A stretch of DNA of 64,000 nucleotides from Methylobacterium thuringiense (GCF_022179645.1 NZ_BPRA01000005.1:1-64000), one strand, 5' to 3'. Shown: positions 19,928 to 29,021, counted from the first letter of the stretch. Numbers and translations: made by a program. The notes: generated by a model not told the origin, from the sequence alone.

Positions 19928-20362
19928 ATGCATACGATGCTGACGCGGGCGAGCATCGTGGTGTGCGTCCTGGCGGGCAACGTCGGGCCGGCCATGGCCG
20001 ACCTGCGCATGTGCAATCTCACCGGCAGCAAGGTCGGCGTGACGGTCGGCTATCGCGATCCGCAGGGCTGGGTCACCGAGGGCTGGTGGGACCTCAAGCC
20101 GAAGGATTGCGAGACCCTGCTCAAGGGCGCCCTCGCGGCTCGGTTCTACTACATCTACGCCGTCGACTTCACCCGAGGCGGGGATTGGAGCGGCCGCTCG
20201 ATGATGTGCACCCGCGACACCGCCTTCACCATCCGCGGCGTCGAGGATTGTCTGGCACGCGGCTACGACCGCAACGGCTTCATCGAGGTCGATACCGGCG
20301 AGCAGAAGAGCTGGACGATCCAGCTGACCGATCCCGGCCAGCCGCTCGGCGGCGCTCCGTAG
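19928..20362 (+). CDS. DUF1036 family secreted protein
   Basis: A small protein of about 144 residues with an N-terminal signal peptide (hydrophobic stretch to about residue 22, likely cleavage after AMA). Its body LRMCNLTGSKVGVTVGYRD..GWWDLKPKDCETLL is typical of DUF1036, a family of unknown function with paired cysteines, probably periplasmic. The ATG at 19937 is an alternative start and has better spacing from GTGGGA. It follows the glycerate kinase by 67 bases and converges on the outer-membrane protein gene, with a bidirectional terminator between. Confidence 0.82.
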   Translation: MHTMLTRASIVVCVLAGNVGPAMADLRMCNLTGSKVGVTVGYRDPQGWVTEGWWDLKPKDCETLLKGALAARFYYIYAVDFTRGGDWSGRSMMCTRDTAFTIRGVEDCLARGYDRNGFIEVDTGEQKSWTIQLTDPGQPLGGAP

Positions 20363-20475
20363 CGCGCTTTCCCGGCGGTAGGGCGCGTTCTCCCATACCA
20401 CCGGCCGTCGATCTCGCCCTGGGCCGGTTCGCCACTCCCGCCGTGACGGTCCGCTTCCGTCCAACGCACTGCAGA

Positions 20476-20529
20476 TCCAAACGAAAAAAGGCGGGGCTCC
20501 GAAGAGCGCCCGCCCGATTTTCGTTTGGA
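20476..20529. terminator. Bidirectional intrinsic terminator
   Basis: An imperfect GC stem, GGCGGGGCTC (20490-20499) with GAGCGCCCGCC (20504-20514) around loop CGAA, is flanked by A6 (20484-20489) on one side and TTTT on the other. The flanks themselves pair (TCCAAACGA with TCGTTTGGA). It separates two convergent genes and should terminate both. Confidence 0.88.
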
Positions 20530-20553
20530 AGTCGATGTCGGCGTGAAGCCGGA

Positions 20554-21420
20554 TCAGCCGCCGAACTTGTAGTTGAAGCCAGCGCGAACGATGCTGCCCT
20601 CGGTGCTGAAGCGCGAGGTGTAGCCACCGCCCGCAGCGTTCAGGACGCTGATGGAGCGACCGCCGAGATCGTAGCGGATATACTCGGCCTTGATCGTCAC
20701 GTCGGACTTGAGGCCCAGGAGCCGGCCGACGGAGAAGCTGCTCAGGAAGCTGTCGGCGGGGATCGCGTACTCGACGCCGCCACCATAGTTGTAGCCGGTC
20801 TCGAAGTTGACGTCGTAGCCGCCGGTGAACTGCGTCGGGAAGGCGGGAACGTTGCCCTGCGTGCCGAAGAAGGTCGCGCCGTAGGAGACGTTGCCGAAGG
20901 CGAGACCGCCGGTCCCGTACACCAGGAACCGGTCGAAGGCGTAGCCGAGCTTGCCGTTCAGGGTGCCGAGGTAGTCGAGGTTCTGCGTGTAGACGCTGGC
21001 GTTGTTGCCGGGCCCGGTGGCGACCGGATTGAAGCCGCCGACGAAGCCGACGTTCTTCTGAAGGTCGGTCCAGCTGATGTCGAAGGCCGCGCCGACGACG
21101 AAGCCTGTGCCGGGGGTCAGCTGGTAGTTGACGCCCATGCCGCCGCCGATCTTCGAGAAGCCGTCGACTTCGCTCTTGAGCGAGGCGGGCCGGAAGCCGG
21201 CGTTGACGTTCGCCTGCGTCGCCAGCGCGTTGCCGGTCGTGCGGATGTTCTGGTTGTCGGTGAAGGCGTAGGCGCTGTGCAGGCCGGCATAGAAGCCGGT
21301 CCAGGAGAAGACGGGGATCGGCACGAACACCGGCGGCTCGGCGCGGCGCGGCAGGTCGGCGGCGGAAGCGGCGGTGGTCAGGAGCGCCATCGCGGCGCCG
21401 GCCAAGAGAAGCTTCTTCAT
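20554..21420 (-). CDS. Outer-membrane beta-barrel protein (opacity/Omp25-31-like)
   Basis: A 288-residue protein with a clear signal peptide, MKKLLLAGAAMALLTTAASAADL, and alternating aromatic strands ending in a C-terminal FNYKFGG type signature. The WTGFYAGLHSAYAF and GGGVEYAIPADSF..VTIKAEYIRYDLG segments are typical of the alphaproteobacterial Omp25/Omp31 porin-like family. It is expected to be an eight-stranded barrel in the outer membrane, with structural or adhesion roles; substrate unknown. The ATG at 21420 is chosen over an in-frame start 21 codons upstream because the signal peptide begins there with GGGGATGG before it. Confidence 0.87.
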   Translation of the reverse strand: MKKLLLAGAAMALLTTAASAADLPRRAEPPVFVPIPVFSWTGFYAGLHSAYAFTDNQNIRTTGNALATQANVNAGFRPASLKSEVDGFSKIGGGMGVNYQLTPGTGFVVGAAFDISWTDLQKNVGFVGGFNPVATGPGNNASVYTQNLDYLGTLNGKLGYAFDRFLVYGTGGLAFGNVSYGATFFGTQGNVPAFPTQFTGGYDVNFETGYNYGGGVEYAIPADSFLSSFSVGRLLGLKSDVTIKAEYIRYDLGGRSISVLNAAGGGYTSRFSTEGSIVRAGFNYKFGG

Positions 21421-21929
21421 CACGGTGTGTCCATCCCCAGGTATCAACGTGATCCGACAATACGGCAAAGCTCGGCCCATCAACTATGGCTTGCAAGCCA
21501 CACTGTTGCCTCAAGCGTTCAAACGGAGCCGTTTCGGGGCGCTTTCGAGGGGCGCCGGGGTCTGTCGGGCGTCCGGCCGGCTTTCGCTTTCTGGTTTTAG
21601 GGACGGATGGGCGGCCGCTCCGGGGACTCGACCGGAACGAGGGCCTTTCGTCGAGGGCTGAGGAGCGCGCGATTCCAGTGCTCGGGACGTGCCTCCGCCG
21701 GTTCATTGTGCCGGACGCGCCGCGTGTGCGATCCTTGGCGCTGACCGACATGTCGGTCTGCGCCCGCTCGAGACCGTCGATCGACACCACGCGCCGAACC
21801 ATTGGCGAGAGCCCTAACATTTCGGTATTCGCCTTTTGTTCTTGACAAAATTCCTATTCTATGGTTCCTTCCCCTGGCTCGCCCCCATGGAGGGAGGCGC
21901 TTCGGCGGACCGGGTCGAAGCGCTGCGGG

Positions 21930-22040
21930 GATGCGAGACGGTGCCTGCGTCGGTGGTCCGGATGCCCCACCGCCTCGGGCAGAGCCTGTGACGCAAGGTG
22001 CTGTGGGACGGGTACGCGACTTTGATCGCCGGACCCGGGA
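21930..22040 (+). ncRNA. Candidate structured RNA, family unknown
   Basis: Arms GTGCCTGCGTC (21941-21951) and GACGCAAGGTGC (21990-22001) pair with one bulge and enclose GGTGG/CCACC (21952-21956 with 21967-21971). A second hairpin pairs CGGGT/ACCCG and GCGA/TCGC around loop CTTTGA (22009-22037). The arrangement in an otherwise gene-free gap suggests a functional RNA. It lacks the GGAAGGAAGCAGCC-type SRP loop and RNase P cores. A 6S-like RNA cannot be judged by eye. Confidence 0.25.
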
Positions 22041-22227
22041 CCCTCGCGGCACACCGAGAGCCTTCGATCCACCCGCCCACTACGAGGCGGGTGCGGGACG
22101 CCCCGCCGGCCGAGAGGCCGCACGGTGAGGCTGAAATGCCGATCCGTGAGGATGACAAGAGCGTCCTCGCGTCGAGTCATGGGCCTGTGAGAAGACACCG
22201 TGACGTCGTCGGCCCGCACCAGCGGGC

Positions 22228-22286
22228 CGCGGGACGCCGTGGGACCGAGTTCTACAAACCACAGAGTGGTTCCGCGGCGTCCCGCG
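22228..22286 (+). other. Long near-perfect hairpin in the pyk upstream region
   Basis: CGCGGGACGCCG (22228-22239) pairs perfectly with CGGCGTCCCGCG (22275-22286), and pairing continues inward for about seven more positions including G-U pairs (TGGGACC with GGTTCCG). The left arm overlaps by two bases the 8-bp hairpin CGGCCCGC-ACCA-GCGGGCCG (22210-22229), so the two cannot both be complete. No U tract follows. Confidence 0.6.
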
Positions 22287-22529
22287 TCCACCCTCGTGAC
22301 AGTTTGGGCCATGCCGCCGGAGCGTAACGCTCGCGGGGAGGCCGAGCCGTGCGTGACGTGCCGACAGACTCTCTCCCGCGTTCCGGACCTTGACGCGCGG
22401 ACCTCGAAGGGGCTTGTGGCCGCCAAGTCTTCGTCCGGCCGCCGGCGCCTTGCGGCGCCCCATCGCCGGGCCGTTCCCGCGGTCGCAGTCCGATCTCCGC
22501 CGGGTCCTAACGGGCATGGAGGAAAACGA

Positions 22530-23966
22530 GTGAAGCGCGCACGCCGTACCAAGATCGTCGCAACCCTGGGGCCGGCCTCCGACACGCCGGAGATGATCGC
22601 CAAGCTGTTTCACGCGGGAGCCGACGTGTTCCGGCTCAACATGAGCCACCTTCCCCGGGAAAAGCTGCCCGAGAAGGTCGAGATCATTCGCACCATCGAG
22701 CGCGAGGCGCGTCGCCCGATCGCGATTCTGGTCGACCTGCAGGGCCCGAAGCTGCGCGTCGGCGCCTTTGCGGAGGGCTCGGCCGAGCTCGTGAACGGCG
22801 CCACGTTCGTTCTCGACAGCGATCCGACGCCCGGCGACGTCCACCGCGTTTTCCTGCCCCACCCCGAGATCCTGGCGGCCCTCGAGCCGAACCACGCGGT
22901 CATCATCGACGACGGCAAGCTCAGGCTGCACGTGACGGAGGTCAGCGAAGGCCGTGCCGTCACCCGCGTCGACGTCGGCGGCCGGATCTCGAACCGTAAG
23001 GGCGTGTCGTTGCCCCACACCGTTCTGCCGGTGCCGGCCATGACGGAGAAGGACCGCGCCGACCTCGAAGCCGGGCTGAACGCCGGCGCCGACTGGATCG
23101 CGGTCTCCTTCGTACAGCGGCCCGAGGACGTGGCGGAGGTCAAGAAGGTCTGCGCCGGCCGCGCCCTGGTGATGGCCAAGATCGAGAAGCCGCAGGCGCT
23201 GACCCGCCTCGACGAGATCATCGAGATCTCCGACGGCATCATGATCGCCCGCGGCGATCTCGGCGTGGAGATGCCGCTGGAGCAGGTGCCGGGCGTGCAG
23301 AAGCGCATCACCCGCGGCGCGCGCCGGCTCGGCAAGCCGGTCGTCGTGGCGACGCAGATGCTCGAATCGATGATCACGGCTCCGGTCCCGACCCGCGCCG
23401 AGGTCTCCGACGTCGCAACCGCCGTCTACGAGGGTGCCGACGCGGTGATGCTCTCGGCCGAGAGCGCGGCCGGTGATTTTCCGGTCGAGGCGATCTCGAC
23501 GATGAGCCGCATCGCCGAGCAGGTGGAGCGCGATGCGCTGTACTGGTCGATCCTGACGGCCCAGCGCTCCGAGCCCGACGCCACCGTCTCGGACGCCATC
23601 GCCGCTGCGACCCACCAGATCGTCGAGGCGCTGAACCTGCGCGCCGTCATGGCCTGGACTCATTCGGGCTCGACCGTGCAGCGCCTCGCCCGCTCGCGGC
23701 CGAATGCCAGCATCATCGCCCTGACCCCGAAGCGCGAGACGGCCCGTCGCCTCGCCATCGTCTGGGGGACGCATCCGATCGTCACCAAGGATGCCAGCGA
23801 CGTCGACGACATGGCGTTCCGCGCCGCGAAGTTCGCGCTGCGCGAAGACTTCGCGGTGATCGGCGACCGGGTCATCGTGGTGGCGGGCGTACCGTTCGGG
23901 ACGCCCGGCGCCACGAACATGGTGCGGATCGCCTACGTCACCCGCGAGCACGCCGCCCTGATCTGA
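22530..23966 (+). CDS. pyk: Pyruvate kinase
   Basis: A 478-residue pyruvate kinase converting phosphoenolpyruvate and ADP to pyruvate and ATP. It has RRTKIVATLGPAS at the N-terminus, FRLNMSH, the MIARGDLGVEMP active-site region and the MLESMI..PTRAEVSDVATAV segment. The start is GTG with GGAGG 8-12 bases upstream. In-frame codons further upstream to 22200 are proline/arginine-rich noise. An ATG inside the ribosome binding region opens a five-codon frame whose TGA overlaps the GTG. Its stop lies one base from the stop of the convergent hydrolase gene. Confidence 0.96.
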   Translation: MKRARRTKIVATLGPASDTPEMIAKLFHAGADVFRLNMSHLPREKLPEKVEIIRTIEREARRPIAILVDLQGPKLRVGAFAEGSAELVNGATFVLDSDPTPGDVHRVFLPHPEILAALEPNHAVIIDDGKLRLHVTEVSEGRAVTRVDVGGRISNRKGVSLPHTVLPVPAMTEKDRADLEAGLNAGADWIAVSFVQRPEDVAEVKKVCAGRALVMAKIEKPQALTRLDEIIEISDGIMIARGDLGVEMPLEQVPGVQKRITRGARRLGKPVVVATQMLESMITAPVPTRAEVSDVATAVYEGADAVMLSAESAAGDFPVEAISTMSRIAEQVERDALYWSILTAQRSEPDATVSDAIAAATHQIVEALNLRAVMAWTHSGSTVQRLARSRPNASIIALTPKRETARRLAIVWGTHPIVTKDASDVDDMAFRAAKFALREDFAVIGDRVIVVAGVPFGTPGATNMVRIAYVTREHAALI

Positions 23967-23967
23967 A

Positions 23968-24978
23968 TCACGGTGCAGGCGGGCTTGCGAGCTTCGCCTG
24001 CACATCGTCCACGGCGTCGGCGAGGGCGTCCGTCGCCGTGTAGTGCAGCATGTGGCCGACACCGCGCAGGCGCACCAGCCGCGCTCCCGGGATCTGCTCC
24101 GCCAGCGGCGCAGCCTGGGTTTGGAACCGGACGACCGGGTCGGCATCGCCCGCGACCACGACGGTCGGGATCGGGATGTCGCCGTAGCGTGGCGCCTGCT
24201 CGCGCAGGGCGTCCGGCAGCCCGGCGAGGTCCTGGAGGTTGGCGAGCGCCGCGCCCGGCCGCAGGATCAGCGGCGCGCGGCTACGCTCGACATAGCGCTC
24301 GCTCATCGCCTGCGGCGCGAACGCGCCCTTCGCCGCCTTAGGCAGATACCACCAGGCGATCGGAACCACGACGGTCCGCACGAGAAACGCCGTGACGGCG
24401 GGCTGCAGCGCCAGCCTGCCCCACCATGGCAGTTGCTTGCCCGGAAACGGCAGAGCCACCGGCGCGGCGAGTACCAGGCCCGAGACCTGGTCGGCGCGAT
24501 CGAGGGCGAGGCGCAATGCCAGCGCGCCGGACCAGGAATGCCCGAGCACGATCGCCGGGCCGACCTGCATCGCATCGAGCGCCTCCCCGATCGCCGCAGC
24601 CTGGAAGGCCGGCGAGGCCGCCTCGGCGCCCCCGAGCCTGTCGCTCCAGCCGAAGCCCGGCCTGTCGAAGGCGATGACGCGATAGCCCCGCTTCGTCAGA
24701 GTGCGTCCGACGCCTTCCATCGGATCGGCTGCGCTGGCCGACGCGCCGTGCAACAGAACGACGGTCCCGCGGGCAGTTTCGGTCGGGCCGGCCTCCAGAA
24801 CCGCGAGCCGCCCTCCCCGCACCGGAACGAACCGGCCGGCCGGCGGATAGAGCGTTTCGATGTGGGATGCGATCAACACGGTAGCGCCGGCACCCGCCGC
24901 GAGCGCCGCGACCAGCAATCCGACGAACAACGCCACAGCGCCGCCGGTAAACGCTGCGACGCCTTTCAGGGTGCCCAT
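23968..24978 (-). CDS. Membrane-anchored alpha/beta hydrolase
   Basis: A 336-residue alpha/beta-hydrolase with an N-terminal hydrophobic anchor (residues about 8-38, alanine/valine/glycine rich). The oxyanion region is VVLLHGASAS, the nucleophile elbow is GHSWSG, the acid is in VAGDADPVV, and the catalytic histidine in GVGHMLHY. Substrate is unknown. It sits between pyk (convergent, one base between stops) and the TPR gene (upstream on the same strand, 24-base gap), so it is probably transcribed with the TPR gene. Confidence 0.85.
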   Translation of the reverse strand: MGTLKGVAAFTGGAVALFVGLLVAALAAGAGATVLIASHIETLYPPAGRFVPVRGGRLAVLEAGPTETARGTVVLLHGASASAADPMEGVGRTLTKRGYRVIAFDRPGFGWSDRLGGAEAASPAFQAAAIGEALDAMQVGPAIVLGHSWSGALALRLALDRADQVSGLVLAAPVALPFPGKQLPWWGRLALQPAVTAFLVRTVVVPIAWWYLPKAAKGAFAPQAMSERYVERSRAPLILRPGAALANLQDLAGLPDALREQAPRYGDIPIPTVVVAGDADPVVRFQTQAAPLAEQIPGARLVRLRGVGHMLHYTATDALADAVDDVQAKLASPPAP

Positions 24979-25002
24979 GGAGCCCGCGACGATGGAGTTT
25001 GC

Positions 25003-25617
25003 TTAGAGATCGCGGCCGTCGACGTCGGGTGCGAGCCGCTCGATCGCCTTCTTCAACACGTCCCATTGCGGGTAGATGTTCTCCGCCCGCCGGAAGGCCT
25101 CGAGGGCACGGCGCTTGTCGTCATCGGCGAGGTAGAGCTTGCCCAGCGCCGCCCAGGCCTCGAAGTGGCGCGGCTCGAGGACGAGAGCCCGTTCGAGATC
25201 GGCGATGGCACTCGGAGAATCGGATAGCCGGAAGAACAGCGTAGCCCGGCGGTTCCAGCCCTCGGACCAGGTCGGCTCCAGCGCCACGGCCCGGTCCATC
25301 AACTCGACGGCCAGCGGCACGTCGTTGCCCGCCATCGCCTCCCGAGCCCGGTCGGTCAGGAGGTCCACGGTGGCACTGCCGGAGCGTGCGAGCCTGCGCT
25401 CGATCAGCCCGGCAATGCCCTTGGCTTCTGCCGGATCGTCAGCTTCCTTCAGACGCACGTACAGATCATCGAGGGAGACCGGAGGATGCGCTTTGCGCTC
25501 ACGCTCGGGCGCCGGTTTCGCCAACGCAATCGTCGCCGATCCACCGAGCACGAAGGCGAGGCAGACGGCGAGCCCGAGACGGGAAACAAGCAAATAGCCG
25601 GCTCTATCGAACATCAT
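25003..25617 (-). CDS. Periplasmic TPR-repeat protein
   Basis: A 204-residue protein with a signal peptide (hydrophobic residues about 14-33, ending ATIALAKPA). The body has at least two tetratricopeptide repeats: PLAVELMDRAVALEPTWSEGW and SAIADLERALVLEPRHFEAW, plus a third partial unit KRRALEAFRRAENIYP. TPRs mediate protein-protein contact. The partner is unknown. It lies just downstream of rpmJ (67-base gap) on the same strand and just before the hydrolase gene. Confidence 0.82.
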   Translation of the reverse strand: MMFDRAGYLLVSRLGLAVCLAFVLGGSATIALAKPAPERERKAHPPVSLDDLYVRLKEADDPAEAKGIAGLIERRLARSGSATVDLLTDRAREAMAGNDVPLAVELMDRAVALEPTWSEGWNRRATLFFRLSDSPSAIADLERALVLEPRHFEAWAALGKLYLADDDKRRALEAFRRAENIYPQWDVLKKAIERLAPDVDGRDL

Positions 25618-25684
25618 CGACCCGAAGCTGTCACGCCGCGGGTCCCGCCGTCAACGCGCCCGCGTGACGCGCGGGCGCTGCGGA

Positions 25685-25810
25685 TCAACCCTGGCGCGCC
25701 TTGAAGCGCTTCTGGGTCTTGTTGATGACGTAGACGCGGCCCTTGCGGCGCACGAGCTGGTTGTCGCGGTGACGGCCGCGCAGCGACTTGAGCGAATTGC
25801 GGATCTTCAT
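25685..25810 (-). CDS. rpmJ: 50S ribosomal protein L36, zinc-free type
   Basis: A 41-residue highly basic protein, [36 protein letters not shown]. It is the cysteine-free form of L36, recognised by the missing zinc ligands and the [13 protein letters not shown] end. It stands away from the main ribosomal operons, as is usual for this form in alphaproteobacteria. Confidence 0.96.
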   Translation of the reverse strand: MKIRNSLKSLRGRHRDNQLVRRKGRVYVINKTQKRFKARQG

Positions 25811-26115
25811 TGGTGTCCACTCGGCGCGGGCTGCCCGGCCGCCTGTCGTTCGGGTATCGGGATGGGCGGGATGCCGCGGGGGCACCCCGGCGATGGCAGA
25901 CCACGCATCGCGGAAAGACGGTCGCCTTACCAGAGACGGTGGCGCACAGGCAAGGCCGCGCGTCTCACCAAAACGCCCGTGGGACCGAGTCCGGCGTCCG
26001 GCTTCGCAGACGTGGCCATCATCCATGCCAAACGAAACGGCCGCCGGGGCGATGCCCGACGGCCGCTCGATCGATGCTTGCCGGGCGGGTGAGAAACTCT
26101 CCCACCCGGCAGCGC
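25811..26115. other. Gene-free gap between rpmJ and pufC
   Basis: This 305-base gap holds the puf-operon terminator (26031-26066), an extra imperfect hairpin directly after pufC (about 26080-26110, GCCGGG..CCCGGC arms), and presumably the rpmJ promoter in its lower half. No coding sequence is supported. Confidence 0.65.
26031..26066 (-). terminator. Intrinsic terminator of the puf operon
   Basis: Read on the minus strand, GCGGCCGTCGGGC (26054-26066) and GCCCCGGCGGCCG (26038-26050) form a long GC stem with loop ATC, followed by TTTCGTT. It lies 50 bases after the pufC stop, and a weaker hairpin lies between. It closes the crtEF-bchCXYZ-puf block. Confidence 0.8.
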
Positions 26116-27207
26116 TCATTTCGGCATGTCTGCCGGGGGCGATGCCGCGGGCGGCGTCGCGTCGGCCGCCGATGCCGTGGCCTTGGCGAGTTCCGGATAG
26201 GCGTCGATCACGTGGGCACCGTTCAGGGGCTTCGGCTGGCCGTTATGACAGGTGCCGCAGCCGACCTTCGGAACGTCACCCGTCGGCCCAAGGCGGTTCG
26301 GAGGGAACGTGCCCTTCAACGGCTCGAGATAGTCGCCGTTGAGTGCGCGCACCATGCGGATACCGTACCAGGCCGTCGTCCGCTGCGGTGTGCTCTGGGA
26401 CCATTGCGAGATCGCCCGGGTGTTGTGGCAGTAGGTGCAGTTCACCCCGAGCGATTGCGACATGTGCATCATGAGGCCGTAGGTCTTCTCGGCCTCCTGG
26501 ATAGGTTTGCCCTTGCCTTCGGGCAAAGCCGTCGTGGCGTTCACCCGGATCGCGTTCTCGTTCACGTCCTTCTTGCCGAGATACTCGGTCAGGGTGTCGT
26601 AGGGCAGCGAGGCAAGGCCGACTTCGGCCGAGGCCATGTTCTGCCCGTTGTTGCGCGGCTGGGTCAGGCCCTTGGCGGTCAGGCCGGGGTTCTCGAACCA
26701 GATGTTCTTCGGCACGGGCTGGCCGCGGTGGCAGGTGTAGCAGGTCACGCCGGAGCCGTTGACGTGCTTCTCCTTCCAATCGCTGTTGATGTACTGGGTC
26801 ATCTGCAGCATCCGCCGGGCGACCTTCTTCTGGTAAAGGTCGTCCGAGGCCATGTTCTCGGTGTTGTGGCAGTAGGTGCAGCCCTGTTCGGGGGCGACCC
26901 ACTCCGTCATCGAGGTCATCACCCGGTTGAACTGCTCGGTCGAGAGATCCTTCAGGACCTGGACGTTCTGGTAGGTCGTCCCGGCCTTGTCGCCGCCGGC
27001 ATCCGCTGGCTCCGCGGGCTCCGGGGCCTTGTTGGCGTCCTTGAGCGCCACGGCCTCCCGCTTGGTCTGGATCTGATCCATCCCGGTGCCGCGGAAGCCG
27101 TGCTGCTGGGCGGCGATGGGCGGGAAGCTCCAGCCCGCCGTGCCGAACTGAGCGATGGTGAGGAAGGCCGCGACGACGACGCCCGCGACGATGAGCAGGC
27201 TCTTCAT
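26116..27207 (-). CDS. pufC: Photosynthetic reaction centre tetrahaem cytochrome subunit
   Basis: The 363-residue periplasmic cytochrome re-reduces the special pair of the reaction centre. Four haem-binding motifs are visible: CTYCH, CYTCH, CTYCH and CGTCH. The N-terminus [21 protein letters not shown] is a hydrophobic segment with no lipobox cysteine; the first cysteine is in the first haem motif. Anchoring by an uncleaved helix is therefore likely, unlike lipid-anchored forms. The ATG at 27207 overlaps the pufM stop by 4 bases, which fixes the start. It is the last gene of the puf operon. Confidence 0.96.
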   Translation of the reverse strand: MKSLLIVAGVVVAAFLTIAQFGTAGWSFPPIAAQQHGFRGTGMDQIQTKREAVALKDANKAPEPAEPADAGGDKAGTTYQNVQVLKDLSTEQFNRVMTSMTEWVAPEQGCTYCHNTENMASDDLYQKKVARRMLQMTQYINSDWKEKHVNGSGVTCYTCHRGQPVPKNIWFENPGLTAKGLTQPRNNGQNMASAEVGLASLPYDTLTEYLGKKDVNENAIRVNATTALPEGKGKPIQEAEKTYGLMMHMSQSLGVNCTYCHNTRAISQWSQSTPQRTTAWYGIRMVRALNGDYLEPLKGTFPPNRLGPTGDVPKVGCGTCHNGQPKPLNGAHVIDAYPELAKATASAADATPPAASPPADMPK

Positions 27208-28181
27208 GGCGTGGCTCCCGAGGCTCCGAGGGGATCCGTCACCGGACCGAAGACCTGGGGGTAGGACGGCGCCACGCCGTGCTTCACCGCCCAGAGGTAC
27301 CAGTTGTCGACGACGGTGCCGGTGAGGATGATGCCGATGCCGCCGGTAAGCGTCGTCAGGACCGCGAACCACCAGGCCCAGCGGTGGATCGATTCCATGG
27401 TGGCATTGAAGCCCATGGTCCAGCGCCAGAACAGGGCGGCCCGCTCGGTAGCCGTGCCGCGGCTGACGATCTGGTCGATCTCACGCTCCGCTCCGTAGCG
27501 GCTCGTCGCCAGGATGGTCGCGCCGTGCATGGCGAACAGCAGCGTCGACCCATAGAGGAAGGCGATCGAGAGCATGTGGAACGGATTGTAGAAGAGGTTG
27601 CCGTAGCGCAGCGAGAACGCGGCGGTCCAATCGAGGTGCGGGAAGATGCCGAAGGGCACCGCCTCGCTCCACGAGCCCATCAGAACCGGCCGGATGAACC
27701 CGAGGACCAGGTAGAGCCAGATCGCCGAGGCGAAGGCCCAGGGCACGTGGGTCCCGATCTTGAGCGCCCGGGCCCGGCGGTACATGCGAACCCACCAAAG
27801 CAGGATCGACGTCGTCAGGAAGAAGCCGGCGATCAGCCACCAGCCACCCTTGTTGAGCGGCGGCAGGATCTTGAGCCCGTATTCCGGCCGCGGCGGCTCG
27901 AGGGCGAGCCAGGGCAGCTGGCGCACGAACTGCACCGGATCCCAGTTCACCGAGGCCAGCATGTTGAGGCCGATGATCTCGAAGGCGATCAGGAAGCAGA
28001 CGCCCGAGAGGATGCCGATATAGCCGCCGTAGATCGGGCCGATCTGGCTGTTGCCGAAGAGGCCGGCCAGGTAGCTGTTGAAGGGCTTCCCGATGCGATT
28101 GTCGGTCGAGACGGGAACTCCCTGCTCCGGCACGAGGGGCCGGACCTGCACTTGGGTGAAGATGTTCTGGTAGTAGGCCAT
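27204..28181 (-). CDS. pufM: Photosynthetic reaction centre M subunit
   Basis: A 325-residue five-helix membrane protein that with PufL binds the special-pair bacteriochlorophylls, bacteriopheophytins, quinones and the non-haem iron. Characteristic segments include [21 protein letters not shown] with its bacteriochlorophyll histidine, and [19 protein letters not shown] with an iron-ligand histidine. It lies 15 bases after pufL and overlaps pufC by 4 bases. Confidence 0.97.
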   Translation of the reverse strand: MAYYQNIFTQVQVRPLVPEQGVPVSTDNRIGKPFNSYLAGLFGNSQIGPIYGGYIGILSGVCFLIAFEIIGLNMLASVNWDPVQFVRQLPWLALEPPRPEYGLKILPPLNKGGWWLIAGFFLTTSILLWWVRMYRRARALKIGTHVPWAFASAIWLYLVLGFIRPVLMGSWSEAVPFGIFPHLDWTAAFSLRYGNLFYNPFHMLSIAFLYGSTLLFAMHGATILATSRYGAEREIDQIVSRGTATERAALFWRWTMGFNATMESIHRWAWWFAVLTTLTGGIGIILTGTVVDNWYLWAVKHGVAPSYPQVFGPVTDPLGASGATP

Positions 28182-28196
28182 CGTCTGCGAGCCCCC

Positions 28197-29021
28197 TTAA
28201 CGCCAGACCGGAAGATTGAGCCACCAGCCCCACCATTCAGGCCAGCCCCGGGTCCAGAACGGCCCGCTGATGATGATGCAGACCGCGCTCCAGAAGCCCG
28301 CCGAGAGCGCCAGGAACAGGCCTAGCCGGTGGATGCCGAGCGTGCCGATCGAGTAGCCGATGGTGTCGCGGAAGTAGGTGTCCTCGTGCTCCGGGGTCTT
28401 CACGGTCTCGCCCTTGGGCGGATTGGTCGAGGCCAGGATCAAGGAGCCGTGCAGCGACAGGGCGAAGGTCGTCGTGAAGAAGAACGACACCGCCAGCATG
28501 TGCGCCGGATTGTAGTGGAAGTGCAGATACTGGTAGCCGGTGTTCGACACCCAATCGAGGTGGCTCAAGATGCCGTAGGGGAAGCCGTAGCCCCAGGCGC
28601 CCATCAGGAACGGCCGAATCACCACCAGCGACACGTAGGCGAAGATCGCCACGCCGAAGGCGAAGGGCACGTGGTAGCCGATGCCGAGTTTTCGGCAGAT
28701 CTCGACCTCGCGCAGCATCCAGGACACGAACGACCCGATCGCGCAGAATGTGATGATCTGCCAGAGGCCGCCTTCCTTCAGCGGCGCAAGGGCGAGGCCG
28801 TATTTGAGGTCGGGCGGCGCGATGTTGATCTGCCAGATGTTCCAGGTTGGCCCGAGGGCCGCCCCGTAGATGATCAATGCGGTCCCGAGGATCGCGAAGA
28901 ACAGGGTCGTGACGCCGAAGAACCCGACGTAGAACGGCCCTACCCAGAAGTCGAAAAGGTCGCCGCCGACGAGCGTGCCGCCGCGAACCCTGTATTTTCT
29001 TTCGAAGCTCAGCATCGCCAT
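28197..29021 (-). CDS. pufL: Photosynthetic reaction centre L subunit
   Basis: A 274-residue five-helix membrane subunit starting [36 protein letters not shown], the universal PufL N-terminus. [21 protein letters not shown] contains the special-pair region histidines, and the C-terminal part has [16 protein letters not shown]. The start at 29021 is preferred over longer in-frame codons that read through the pufA-pufL hairpins. It follows pufA after 220 bases of structured spacer. Confidence 0.97.
   Translation of the reverse strand: MAMLSFERKYRVRGGTLVGGDLFDFWVGPFYVGFFGVTTLFFAILGTALIIYGAALGPTWNIWQINIAPPDLKYGLALAPLKEGGLWQIITFCAIGSFVSWMLREVEICRKLGIGYHVPFAFGVAIFAYVSLVVIRPFLMGAWGYGFPYGILSHLDWVSNTGYQYLHFHYNPAHMLAVSFFFTTTFALSLHGSLILASTNPPKGETVKTPEHEDTYFRDTIGYSIGTLGIHRLGLFLALSAGFWSAVCIIISGPFWTRGWPEWWGWWLNLPVWR

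Larger units (their letters stand above)
21421..22529. other. 1.1-kb gene-free, strongly structured region upstream of pyk
   Basis: No credible coding sequence lies in this interval; open frames are short or shadow-like. An AT-rich patch at about 21820-21868 (TTGTTC, 18 bases, TATGGT among several weak matches) may carry a promoter. Downstream there are many perfect hairpins: a nested stem at 21941-22001, one at 22009-22037, ACCCGCC/GGCGGGT at 22071-22092, CGGCC/GGCCG with a GAGA loop near 22107-22120, CGGCCCGC/GCGGGCCG at 22210-22229, and a 59-base near-perfect hairpin at 22228-22286. This could be a long pyk leader, a small-RNA gene, or both. Confidence 0.5.

Noticed and set aside
21486..21845. 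Plus-strand 119-codon frame next to the outer-membrane gene
   Set aside because: No domain, no ribosome binding site and shadow-like composition; it overlaps the likely promoter of the outer-membrane gene.
21838..21867. LexA/SOS box before the pyk region
   Set aside because: GTTC half-sites occur but 22 bases apart instead of 7, so it is not the alphaproteobacterial form.
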